Shown: piece by piece, positions 1-8,175 of the stretch
Layout: every line of letters starts with the position of its first letter
Position numbering within the stretch: position 1 is the stretch's first letter
Origin: SCUN01 sp964343975
Lineage (GTDB): Bacteria; Acidobacteriota; Vicinamibacteria; Vicinamibacterales; SCN-69-37
Length of the DNA stretch: 19,596 nt
Direction of reading: 5' to 3'
Assembly (NCBI GenBank): GCA_964343975.1
Contig: CAYFLU010000050.1
Location: forward strand, 1-19,596
Translations under genes and position numbers: made by a program
The notes under the pieces: model-generated
What the model was told of the DNA's origin: nothing
The model's input: only the letters and a program-made list of their open reading frames with translations
Databases searched by the model: none

Positions 1-602
1 GCGAGAAACGCCGACTCGGCCACCGTCAGCGACTCGAGCGGCCGGCCGAAATAGGCGTCGCTGGCGCGCGCCGCGCCGGTGATCTGGTTGCCGTACGGCG
101 CGAGCGACAGATAGCGCGCCAGGATCTCGTCCTTCGACAGCCGATGCTCGAGCCGCAGCGCGATCACCGCCTCGCGCGCCTTCGCCCACCATCCGCGCCG
201 GTAGCCGCCGTTCTGCTGCTTCAGCAGCAGCTCCGCCACCTGCTGGGTGATCGTCGATCCGCCTTCCACGATGCGGCGCGCGCGCAGGTCCTTCCACGCC
301 GCGCGCACGATCGCGATGGGATCGACGCCGATGTGACGGCGGAACCGCACGTCCTCGGCGGCGATCGTGGCGTCGCGCATGAGCGGCGGCACGTCCTCCG
401 GGCGCAGGGCGCTGCCGCGCGTGCCGAGTGAAGAGCGCGCTTCGTAGAGCACCTCACCGCGCCGGTCGACCACCGTGAGGGATGGCGTCTCGTGCGGATC
501 GAGCAGCCCGGGCGGCAGCGGGCCGCAGCGCAGCCACACCCCGAGCCCGATGACGCCCGTGACGAGGGCGCCGCCGAGCGCGAAGCGGGTGCGGCGGGTC
601 AT
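1..602 (-). CDS. pbpC: Penicillin-binding protein 1C, N-terminal part (3' end beyond window)
   Basis: This is a bifunctional class A penicillin-binding protein; only the first 200 residues are visible, and the gene leaves the window at position 1. It would polymerise peptidoglycan glycan strands in the periplasm with its GT51 domain; the transpeptidase domain is not visible. A short cytoplasmic arginine-rich start is followed by one membrane anchor (about residues 8-24). The GT51 motifs are intact: EDVRFRRHIGVDP (83-95, with Glu83 as expected catalytic acid/base), GGSTITQQ (114-121), the KAREAVIALRLE segment (141-152) and the YLSLAPYGNQITG motif (164-176). The start ATG at 602-600 directly abuts the TAA stop (605-603) of the upstream alpha-2-macroglobulin gene, so the two are almost certainly co-transcribed and translationally coupled. 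The GT51 assignment is firm. The 1C subtype rests on the macroglobulin partner and the short N-terminus. Confidence 0.93.
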   Translation of the reverse strand, partial: MTRRTRFALGGALVTGVIGLGVWLRCGPLPPGLLDPHETPSLTVVDRRGEVLYEARSSLGTRGSALRPEDVPPLMRDATIAAEDVRFRRHIGVDPIAIVRAAWKDLRARRIVEGGSTITQQVAELLLKQQNGGYRRGWWAKAREAVIALRLEHRLSKDEILARYLSLAPYGNQITGAARASDAYFGRPLESLTVAESAFL

Positions 603-3600
603 TTACTTGATCGTGATCGCGGCCGGCACCGAGCGGCCAAACACTTCCGGCGCATACATCTGCTCGGCGGTGGCCGCCGGCGCCACGAAAGCGCCCGCAG
701 TGGTCGCGCGGACGATGTACGAGAACTCGTGGCTGCCGCTGCTGAGCCGCGTCGCGTAGAGCTGCACGCGGTCGTCCGCGCGCTCCACATGATCGAAGCC
801 GCCGCGCTGCATCCACGTCATCCACGTCGTCTGCATGTCGTCGTCCGACGCGTTCTGCGCGAGGTTCTGCGCGGTCGTTCGGAAGAAGCCGTCGACCGGT
901 TCGAAGCCGGCCGCGATCGGGTCGACGACGGCGACGTAGCGGGCTTCCTTCGGGAGCGTGACTTTCAGCGTGACGCGCACGAGATCGCCGGCCGCGAACG
1001 ATGTGGCCGCCGGGCTCGAGCCCGACTCGACGAACTTCTCGTAGTGCCGCTCGATGCGCATGCCTTGTTCGAGCGCGGGCTGCGGACCTTGCGGCGCGTA
1101 CTGCAGGCGCGTGGCGAAGTAGACGCGGCCATCGCCCGTGCGGCTCACCGACAGCGCGGCAGGCGCGGTGGACGCGAGCAGGTCCGCCATCGACAACCGG
1201 ATCGGTGCGGCTGCGGTGGTGCTGCGGCCCTGGAAGGTGGCGGTGCCGAGGGTCTTCGTGCCGAGCTGCACGGTGGCCGTCATGTTCGGCGGCGTCGCCT
1301 CGAACTTCTTGTAGTAGCTCACGAACGCGAGGAGCGCGTGCGCGTTCTCCTGCGTGTTGCCCCAGCGGCCGCGGGTGCGCGCAGTGGTGAGCCAGCGCAC
1401 GAGCGACGGCACGAGCTCGGCGTTGTCGCCGCGGCTCACGAGGCCGTCGAGCACGATCGCCGTCGCGCGGATGTTCGAGTTCCAGAGCCAGCCGAGCGAG
1501 TCTTGATCGATCTCCTCGACGTGCGCCTGGTCACCTTCCACCCTAACGGCGTTCGTGATGCGGCGGACCACATCTTGATAGCGCGGCCCGCGATCCTTCG
1601 CGGTCGAAAGCGCATCGCCGAGGTACGACAGCGCGAACACCGGCAACCGATTCGCGATGCCGACAAGGCGCGTGATGTTCGAGTCCTGGTTGCGGCCGTA
1701 TTCCGTGAGGACCTTCACGCTGAAGGCCTGCATGGCGCCCCACACCGGCTGCCACGTCACGTCACGCGGCATCGCTTCCTTGAGCTGACTGTCGAGGTAA
1801 TCGAGCGCGCCCTTCGTGACGTCCGTGTCCGTCGCCACGCCGAGCGACTCGCCGACCTTCATCACGTGCAGCACATAGGCCGTGAGGTACGCGCTCTGCG
1901 TCGAGCAGCGTCCCGGCCACAGCGCGAAGCCGCCGTCGGGGCACTGCGCGTTGCGCAGTTCCTTCAGCAGCGACTCAGCCTGCGACTTGTACTGCGCCGG
2001 CGTGGTGGCGCCGATCGCGAACGCCGTGCCGAGATCGGCCGCGAGCAGCGAGCCGAGCGCGCGCGACGCGCGCTGTTCGGTGCAGAGGAAGCCGTACTCG
2101 TTGAGGTAGCGCACGCTCTCCGTGAGGCCGACCAGGGCCGTCGATGACAGCGCGACCTCCAGGCCACCCACGTCCGTGGCCACGCCCTTCGGCAACTCCA
2201 CCGGCTGCGTGGCCTTGCCATCTGTGTCGCCAAACGCGCCGACGGTTTCGAGGTGCGAATAGCTCTGCACCGGCAACACCACTTCGAACGCATCGTCGTC
2301 ATTGCCGAGCTTCGCCGTCATCTGCACACGCGGGGCGCCGGCTGGTCCGGTTGCCGCATCGAAGCGCACTTCCGTGCTCGCGCCGGCGTCGAGCCGCACC
2401 GTCTTGGTGCTCGTGGCAAACGCCAGCGACGGTCCTGCGCTCTTGATGGTGACGACGACATCCCCGGCCTTGCCGGTGAGGTTGGTCACCGTGGCGCCGA
2501 ACGTCGCGTTGTCGCCCGTCGAGAGGAAGCGCGGGAAATTCGGCAGGAGTGTGATCGGCTTCGCCACGCGAATCTCGGCTTCGCCCGAGCCGAAGCGCGA
2601 GGCCTCATCGCCGGCAACGGCCATGATGCGGTACGACGTCAGCGCTTCCGGCAGCGTGACGGTGGTGGTGGCGTTGCCATCGCGATCGGTGACGACCGAG
2701 CCGAGCCAGAAGGCGAGCGGGCGGAAGTCCTTGCGCGCGTTGCTGGCGCCGTCCATGCCGCCGCCACCGCCTTCCGCGGCGCCCTTCGGCGTGAGCACGC
2801 GGCGGCTGATGATGCGCTGGCGTGAATCGGCCGTCATGACCTGATTGGCCTTCTCGCGATAGACATCCGAGCGCACGTTCGGCGCGCGGTAGTCGGTGAG
2901 CGACAACACGCCGACGTCCACGGCCCACAGCGTCACTTCGCCGGTCGCCGCCTTGCCGGCGGCATCCTTCAGGTTCACCGAGACCTTCGCGCTCGTCGCC
3001 GGCCGGTATTCGGCGCGGTCGGCGGCAACTTTCACGGCCAGCGTCTTGGTCGCATCTTCGACGCGCAGCTCCGTGTATCCGAGCCGGAACTGCGGCTTGC
3101 CCGGGTCGGATTCATCGGCGCCCGTTGCCGTCGAGCCGGGCGTGGTCTTCGGAATCTCGATGGTCGCCGGCTGCGCCGTGCGGCCCTTGATGAGCAGCAC
3201 CGACACGTAGACGTTCGGAATGTCCTTCTCGGTGAGCGGCACTTCGACGGTCTGCTGCGTCGACGTGAGCGTGAAGCGCTTCACGCTGCGAATGCCTTCG
3301 CGCTCCACGGTAAGGAGCGCCGTCGCCGATTCCCACGGCGACTTGATCATGATGCGGGCGTTCTCGCCCGGCTTCCACGTCTTGTGCTCCGGCGTGAGGT
3401 CGATGCGGTTGTGGTCGTAGCGCTCCCACGCCGTGTAGCCATTGCCGAGCGCGTAGAACGAGAGATCCGTGCGCGTCGTGTGGCCCGCCGCGTCGGTCGC
3501 CACCGCGTGCACTTCGTAGAAGCCGCCCTCGGTGGTCGGCATCTGGAGGGCCTTCGGCGTCGTCGCCGTGGTCACCGTCCATTCACCGGACGGCACTTCC

Positions 3601-6452
3601 TTCTTCTCTGTTTCCCAGTGGAAGAAGTTGCCGCCCTCGGCGCGGCGCACCGAGCTGTACTGCACGCGCACGAGCGAGACCTTCACATTCACACCCGGCA
3701 CTGTCGCGCCGTTGAGGCCGGCCGCGACGATGTCGATCGAGGCGCCAGCCTTGGCGTCGATGAACGACGCGGGACGCCGCAGGCCGATGTACCACGGAGC
3801 CGGATGCAGCACGACCGACGCGCGGTTGGCGATGTGCTGACGCGAGATGTCTTCGACGTCGCCTTCGAACGTGTATTGATACGCGCGATCCGTCTTCGCC
3901 TCGGTCGGGAGCGAGACCGTCAACGCGCCCTGCGCGTCGAGCGCCACCGTGGCGCCGGCGAGATTTGCGTTCGTCGGAGACTCGTCGAAGCGCTCCGGCT
4001 CGTAGCCGAACGCATAGTCATCGAGCGAGAACTTGTCCGTGATCGCGCCCGGGATCGATGTGGTCGGCATGCGCTTCAACGACCACGTCACCGGGCGCTT
4101 CGACATCAGGCCGCCGAAGAGGTACTTCGCCGTGAGGGACGCCTGCAGCGGCGCGCCCGCGAGCGCCTGTCCGGCCCCGCCCGGCTTCACCGCGACGTCC
4201 ACGCGGAAATCAGGCTTGCGATACGCCGCGACGAGGAAGTCGCCGCCAACCGACTTCAGCCAATCGGCTTCGGTCGCCGGCGTATTCGCGGCACGCGGCG
4301 CCGTCGGCGTCTTGATCCGAACCGTGTACCCGCCGAGCGTGGACCCGGCCGGCACCGTCCACGTCCACTCCGCGCTGCTCCAGCGGCTGGTGGTCACCGT
4401 GCGCGTGTCGACGGTCTTGCCGCGGGCGTCGGTCACGTTGACCTGCAGGCTTGTGCCCGGCGGGATCATCGAGATGCCGGCCGGCGTGTCGTGGCGCAGA
4501 ATCGCCTTGAAGTGCACGTCTTCGCCGATCTTGTAGACGCCGCGATCGGTGAAGACCGATCCGCGCAGGATGTTCGTGTTCTCCCAGAGCGAATACGTGA
4601 TGTTGAACGACCAGGGCTCGATGCCCTCATTCCACGTGTTGCACACGTAGGCGATGTCGCCGTTCTTCTCCGCCGTGACCAGATACGAGAAGTCCATCCA
4701 GTCGTCGCCGGGTTTGCGGATCGCGAGCGCCGGTGACAGCGCCACGCCGTCGCCATTGGTCGTGCCGGTCCACACCTGCTTGTTGTCGAGCGTGACGATC
4801 GTGACCTTCGCGTCGGCCACCGGCTGACCGTTGTCGAGACGTGTGACGAACACGAGCGTCGACTGCGGGCTGTCCTTCACCGTGATGCCGAGATTGGTCA
4901 CCTGCACCACGGTCGACCGCGGATCGGTGGAGATCGGCTTCGCCTTGGTCAGCGTCTGTCCGGGCTTCACCGCGACCCACGCGAGCCCCGTGCCGTTGGT
5001 CAGCACGCTCGAGATGTCGAGGCCGTGCGACTGAATCGCGTCGGTGCGCGCGGTGAGCCGGCGCGTCGTGCCGGCGCCCGCCGGCGTGAGGCGGAAGTCC
5101 TTCTCCTGCAAGGCGCGGATGCGCGGCATGAGGTCGGCCGGCGTGAGCTTCTGCAGCCACTGCGTCACGGTCTGGAAGTTCCGCGCATAGAACGGCAGCT
5201 GCGAACCGCCGCCGGTTTCCCACACGCCATGACCGTCACCGAAACTCACGAACGCGTCTTCACGGTAGTTCTCGACCACATCGAGCCACGGATAGCCCAG
5301 CGTCTGCCCATCGGCGGCCGTGAGTGTGGGATCGAGACGCAACACCCAGGTCGTGGCCGGCGGCTGCCGGTCGTAACCCGCGTCTTCGATGTTCAGCATC
5401 GTCGTCGCATCGGTCGGCGGCGAGACCGGCTTCGATGATTTCGCGACGGGCGTCTCGCGCGTGACCGAGGTCACATCGCGGATCGTCAGGGCCTTGCCGA
5501 GGGCCGCGGCCGCGACCGGTGCGCGAAACTCGAGCGCATTCATGTCGGACGGACTGCACGCGCTCGTGCAGGTCAGCGTCGGGCTCATGAAGGCGTGCTC
5601 GAGTTCGACGACCGTCTGCTGCGGCTGCCCGGGCGTCTGGTTGCCGCCCGGCGCCGGCACGCGCGCGTCGAGCGTGAGCGCGAGATGCGCTTCGGCCGGC
5701 GGCGCCGCCGTCGTTTCGATCACCACGAGATCCGGCGACGCCGGCGCGAGTTTCTTGTCCCAGTCGGCCGCCGCGCGCACCGGGAATGCCGTCGTCGACG
5801 AGGCCACCGCCTTCACGGCCGCCACTTTCGCGTTGAACTTCTGGAGCGCCGTCGGGTCCGCGGCGGCGAGCCGCTTCTTGCCCTCGTCGCTGAGCGTCGG
5901 CGGTTCCCATTCGTGCGGCGCCTGACGCACCGTGAGATGTGCCAGGATGTCGGCGCTCCGCACCGGCTGATTGAAGCGCATGAGGATGACGGCGGGCGAG
6001 TTCACCGTGCCGTTCTTGCGGTAGTACATCGCCGACGTGATCTTCACGGTCGGCGTCGTGAACGAGAACGAGTACGGCGTGCCGAGCGTTTGCCCCGAGG
6101 CGCTCGTGGCCGTCGCGGCAATCGTCATCGTGTAGCGCGTGGAGTTGGCCAGCGGCGTCGCCGGATCGGGCGTGAACACGAGCACGGTGGAGCCCGACCA
6201 GCGGAACGCGCCTTTCACCGCCGGCGTGATCGTGGCCCACGGCACGGAGGGATTCGCCGGCACGCGGCCGAGCGGCACCATCGGTTCCGAGAAGATCACG
6301 CGAATCTCGTTGGCGTCCGAGCTCTGCTCGATCGCGCCGGTCGGGCTCGCGCTCAACACGCGCAGTCCCTGGCTTTGCTCCGGCGAGGCCTGCACGGCCA
6401 CCGCCACGAACAACCACATCCACGTCATCAACCGCATTGCGCGCCGCATCAT
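603..6452 (-). CDS. Bacterial alpha-2-macroglobulin (thioester type, 1949 aa)
   Basis: This is a large envelope protein of the bacterial alpha-2-macroglobulin family, thought to trap foreign proteases in the periplasm. Residues 1-22 look like a signal peptide ending near VQA-SP. I see no lipobox cysteine, unlike E. coli YfhM, so it may be soluble rather than lipid-anchored. An Ig-like macroglobulin domain follows, then many MG-type beta domains. A Gly-rich EGGGGGMDG stretch near residue 1228 is followed by the conserved ARKDFRPLAFW segment and a TDRDGNATTTVTLPEALTSY motif. The thioester motif CTEQ is at 1457-1460 (Cys codon 2084-2082), followed by an alpha-helical thioester domain. The length exceeds E. 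coli YfhM (about 1650 aa). Start choice: ATGATG at 6452-6447 has GAGG about 8 nt upstream. pbpC follows with no gap, matching the known pairing with PBP1C, which is proposed to repair the wall while the macroglobulin blocks proteases. Confidence 0.93.
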   Translation of the reverse strand: MMRRAMRLMTWMWLFVAVAVQASPEQSQGLRVLSASPTGAIEQSSDANEIRVIFSEPMVPLGRVPANPSVPWATITPAVKGAFRWSGSTVLVFTPDPATPLANSTRYTMTIAATATSASGQTLGTPYSFSFTTPTVKITSAMYYRKNGTVNSPAVILMRFNQPVRSADILAHLTVRQAPHEWEPPTLSDEGKKRLAAADPTALQKFNAKVAAVKAVASSTTAFPVRAAADWDKKLAPASPDLVVIETTAAPPAEAHLALTLDARVPAPGGNQTPGQPQQTVVELEHAFMSPTLTCTSACSPSDMNALEFRAPVAAAALGKALTIRDVTSVTRETPVAKSSKPVSPPTDATTMLNIEDAGYDRQPPATTWVLRLDPTLTAADGQTLGYPWLDVVENYREDAFVSFGDGHGVWETGGGSQLPFYARNFQTVTQWLQKLTPADLMPRIRALQEKDFRLTPAGAGTTRRLTARTDAIQSHGLDISSVLTNGTGLAWVAVKPGQTLTKAKPISTDPRSTVVQVTNLGITVKDSPQSTLVFVTRLDNGQPVADAKVTIVTLDNKQVWTGTTNGDGVALSPALAIRKPGDDWMDFSYLVTAEKNGDIAYVCNTWNEGIEPWSFNITYSLWENTNILRGSVFTDRGVYKIGEDVHFKAILRHDTPAGISMIPPGTSLQVNVTDARGKTVDTRTVTTSRWSSAEWTWTVPAGSTLGGYTVRIKTPTAPRAANTPATEADWLKSVGGDFLVAAYRKPDFRVDVAVKPGGAGQALAGAPLQASLTAKYLFGGLMSKRPVTWSLKRMPTTSIPGAITDKFSLDDYAFGYEPERFDESPTNANLAGATVALDAQGALTVSLPTEAKTDRAYQYTFEGDVEDISRQHIANRASVVLHPAPWYIGLRRPASFIDAKAGASIDIVAAGLNGATVPGVNVKVSLVRVQYSSVRRAEGGNFFHWETEKKEVPSGEWTVTTATTPKALQMPTTEGGFYEVHAVATDAAGHTTRTDLSFYALGNGYTAWERYDHNRIDLTPEHKTWKPGENARIMIKSPWESATALLTVEREGIRSVKRFTLTSTQQTVEVPLTEKDIPNVYVSVLLIKGRTAQPATIEIPKTTPGSTATGADESDPGKPQFRLGYTELRVEDATKTLAVKVAADRAEYRPATSAKVSVNLKDAAGKAATGEVTLWAVDVGVLSLTDYRAPNVRSDVYREKANQVMTADSRQRIISRRVLTPKGAAEGGGGGMDGASNARKDFRPLAFWLGSVVTDRDGNATTTVTLPEALTSYRIMAVAGDEASRFGSGEAEIRVAKPITLLPNFPRFLSTGDNATFGATVTNLTGKAGDVVVTIKSAGPSLAFATSTKTVRLDAGASTEVRFDAATGPAGAPRVQMTAKLGNDDDAFEVVLPVQSYSHLETVGAFGDTDGKATQPVELPKGVATDVGGLEVALSSTALVGLTESVRYLNEYGFLCTEQRASRALGSLLAADLGTAFAIGATTPAQYKSQAESLLKELRNAQCPDGGFALWPGRCSTQSAYLTAYVLHVMKVGESLGVATDTDVTKGALDYLDSQLKEAMPRDVTWQPVWGAMQAFSVKVLTEYGRNQDSNITRLVGIANRLPVFALSYLGDALSTAKDRGPRYQDVVRRITNAVRVEGDQAHVEEIDQDSLGWLWNSNIRATAIVLDGLVSRGDNAELVPSLVRWLTTARTRGRWGNTQENAHALLAFVSYYKKFEATPPNMTATVQLGTKTLGTATFQGRSTTAAAPIRLSMADLLASTAPAALSVSRTGDGRVYFATRLQYAPQGPQPALEQGMRIERHYEKFVESGSSPAATSFAAGDLVRVTLKVTLPKEARYVAVVDPIAAGFEPVDGFFRTTAQNLAQNASDDDMQTTWMTWMQRGGFDHVERADDRVQLYATRLSSGSHEFSYIVRATTAGAFVAPAATAEQMYAPEVFGRSVPAAITIK

Positions 6453-6483
6453 CGGATCCGCCTCGCGACAGAACGCCGCCGCA

Positions 6484-6497
6484 CCGGCACGTGCCGG
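6484..6497. promoter_or_regulatory. 14-bp perfect palindrome in the leader of the macroglobulin gene
   Basis: CCGGCACGTGCCGG is a perfect palindrome lying 32 bp upstream of the macroglobulin ATG, in the 128-bp gap after the Nudix gene. It could be an operator or a small hairpin in the mRNA leader. There is no T-tract, so it does not look like a terminator. Nothing else clear is present in the gap. GC-rich palindromes of this length can arise by chance. Confidence 0.3.
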
Positions 6498-6580
6498 ATG
6501 CGCCGCCGTGTTCTGAAAGGTGTCGCAACTATGACTCTACCAACGAAGACGCGCTCGTCACGCGCCCTGCGCAGAGAGGT

Positions 6581-7252
6581 TCAGGAACGGCTGGTCGGTG
6601 GATGCGGCGGGGGACCGAAGTCTGCGTCCACCAGCGACAGGAACTCGCCGAGCATCATCGCCGTCGCCCCCCACACCTGGTGACCGGTGAAGTCGAAGTA
6701 GGGGAAGTCGATCAGGTAGCCCTCTCGGGTGCGATGGCCCCACCGAAGCCGGTTCCGGTCCCCCAGCACGTTCACCGGGGCTTCGAGCAATTCGGCGACC
6801 TCGCTCTCCGCGATCCGGAAGTCGGGCCGCGCGTCGACGACGCCGACAAAGGGCGTGACGACGAAACGGCTGACCATCACGTAGAGCGGGGTCAGCGCGC
6901 CGAGGATCTCGATCCGGGCGGGATCGACGCCGATTTCTTCCTCGGCTTCGCGGAGGGCCGCCGCTTCGGCGCTCTCCCCCGGATCAAGGCGGCCGCCCGG
7001 CAAGCTGATCTGGCCGGCATGCTGTGGCAGGTCGGCGCGGCGCACCGTGAGCGGCAGGGCCACGCCGTCCGCGTGCGGGTAGAGCAGGATCAGCGCGGCG
7101 GCGGGCCGCGCGTTGGCGGGGATATTCAGATCGAACGGATCGTGGCGCGGGGGGCGCGGAGAGAAACGTGCCTGCGCGGGCACACCCGGCAGCGGCTGGT
7201 GCAGCCGCGCGCGCAGATCATTGATGAACGCGTCGAACGCCGGAGTCGCCAC
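6581..7252 (-). CDS. Nudix hydrolase, CoA pyrophosphatase (NudL-like)
   Basis: The 223-aa protein carries a complete Nudix box, G87-x5-E93-x7-REAEEEIGV (101-109), which binds divalent metal for pyrophosphate hydrolysis. The stretch just before it (RRADLPQHAGQISLPGGRLDPGE, about 71-93) matches the extra signature of the coenzyme A pyrophosphatase subgroup (NudL/YeaB, UPF0035). This subgroup splits CoA or acyl-CoA into 3',5'-ADP and phosphopantetheine derivatives. The protein is soluble and slightly longer than E. coli NudL. The start is taken as GTG at 7252-7250; no better upstream start is in frame, and only a weak GAAG lies 7 nt before it. It may have its own promoter (TACAAT at 7269-7264). 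It runs in the same direction as the macroglobulin gene, but a 128-bp gap argues against tight coupling. Substrate specificity is inferred from the signature only. Confidence 0.88.
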   Translation of the reverse strand: MATPAFDAFINDLRARLHQPLPGVPAQARFSPRPPRHDPFDLNIPANARPAAALILLYPHADGVALPLTVRRADLPQHAGQISLPGGRLDPGESAEAAALREAEEEIGVDPARIEILGALTPLYVMVSRFVVTPFVGVVDARPDFRIAESEVAELLEAPVNVLGDRNRLRWGHRTREGYLIDFPYFDFTGHQVWGATAMMLGEFLSLVDADFGPPPHPPTSRS

Positions 7253-7263
7253 GATGACACTTC

Positions 7264-7269
7264 ATTGTA
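7264..7269 (-). promoter_or_regulatory. Candidate -10 box (TACAAT) before the Nudix gene
   Basis: On the minus strand TACAAT (5 of 6 matches to TATAAT) ends 11 nt before the GTG start, so a transcript would have a leader of only a few bases. The hexamer at the expected -35 position (GTGAAG) is a poor match. The same TACAAT hexamer occurs just before rmlA. Confidence 0.3.
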
Positions 7270-7306
7270 GGCGGCTCCGGCATGCGCTTCACGCGCGCGT
7301 CGCTCG

Positions 7307-7890
7307 CTAGTTCGAACGCAGCGCGCTCACGGGCGCGACTTTCGTGGCGCGGCGCGCCGGGATCCAACTCGCCGCGAGCACGGCGCCGACCAGCACGAGG
7401 AGCGCGGCGCCGGTGGTCAGCGGATCGATCGCGTTGGCCTGGAACAGCAGGCTCTTCAGCCCCTGCGCCACGAGCACCGACAGGCCGAGACCGATGCTGA
7501 GGCCGATCACCGACAGCATCACGCCCTCGCGCACGATCAACGACACCACACTCTGCGGCGTGGCGCCGAGCGCCATGCGGATGCCGATCTCCCGCGTGCG
7601 GCGCGAGACGATGTAGCTCTTCACGCCGTAGACGCCGATCGAGGCAAGGATGAGCGCGACCACGCCGAACACGCCGAAGATACCCGCGCCCACGCGGATG
7701 ATCGCCAGCATGAAGTTCCGGTCCGCGTACTGCGTGCGCGTTTCCATCCGGATGACGGGCAGCGACGCGTCGACTTCACGCAACGTCTGACGCAGCGTCG
7801 GCAGCATCGCCGCTTCCTCGTCGGCGGTCGGCGCGCCTCTGCGCACATGGAAGAACACGCTCGCGCGCGGATCCTGACTGAGCGGCGCCC
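7307..7890 (-). pseudogene. ABC transporter permease, C-terminal fragment (FtsX/MacB type, ADOP-like)
   Basis: About 195 codons encode the C-terminal end of an FtsX-like permease: a periplasmic tail piece beginning near APLSQDPRASVFFHVR, three membrane segments, the conserved cytoplasmic RTREIGIRMALGA loop, and the typical end PVSALRSN before TAG (7309-7307). Intact acidobacterial duplicated orphan permeases are around 800 residues, so the N-terminal periplasmic domain and first transmembrane region are missing. There is no proper start: the reading frame continues upstream into DNA that encodes CysD in a different frame, and the only upstream ATG (7981) lies inside that cysD sequence. The fragment is therefore a truncated remnant joined to foreign sequence at about 7885-7900. 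A misassembly could give the same picture. Family identity is firm; non-functionality is inferred. Confidence 0.85.
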
Positions 7891-8175
7891 ATCGGGAAAC
7901 GTCTGTCGCGCGGCCAGTGCGACCTCGTTGCGCGCCACCATCAACTCGAGACCCCACTCCCGCACGACGCGGTCGCGCCACGTCAGCATCTCGGGCAGCT
8001 TGAAGGACGTGTCGATATGAATGAGCGGAAAGGGCACGCGTCCGAGAAACGCCTTGCGCGCCAGCCAGAGCAGGACGGTCGAATCCTTGCCGATGCTCCA
8101 GAGCATCGCCAGCCGCGGGAACGCCCGATAGGCTTCTCTCAGCAGGTAGATCGATTCGGCTTCGCGGCTATCCAT
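7888..8175 (-). pseudogene. cysD: Sulfate adenylyltransferase subunit 2 (CysD-like), N-terminal fragment
   Basis: The first ~96 codons match CysD, the PP-loop subunit of ATP sulfurylase, which activates sulfate to adenosine 5'-phosphosulfate. Visible landmarks are the start MDSREAESIYLLREAYRAF, the PP-loop variant SIGKDSTV, LARKAFLGRVPFPLIHIDTS and the NEVALAARQTFPDG stretch. CysD is normally about 300 residues; here homology stops after PDG, near 7888. Beyond that the frame reads Arg/Cys-rich nonsense to a stop near 7621, while the permease fragment continues in another frame. The ATG (8175-8173) overlaps the upstream HAD gene stop by 8 bp (ATGGATAG), so it was originally a translationally coupled second gene of that operon. 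No cysN or cysC follows. The fragment lacks most of the active-site region and should be inactive. Confidence 0.85.

Noticed and set aside
492..2147. Long plus-strand open frame (551 codons) opposite the macroglobulin gene
   Set aside because: It is Arg/His/Ala-rich with no recognisable domain and lies antisense to a well-supported gene; such frames are a by-product of high GC at third codon positions. The same applies to plus-strand frames at 3384-4736 and 5595-6683.
5260..6528. Alternative minus-strand frame of 422 codons over the start of the macroglobulin gene
   Set aside because: It has no signal peptide or known motif, while the overlapping frame encodes the signal peptide and Ig-like domain of the macroglobulin.
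7621..7887. C-terminal half of the 184-codon frame that starts as cysD
   Set aside because: After the junction the frame gives Arg/Cys-rich sequence with no CysD homology, and the permease is encoded in another frame over the same DNA.
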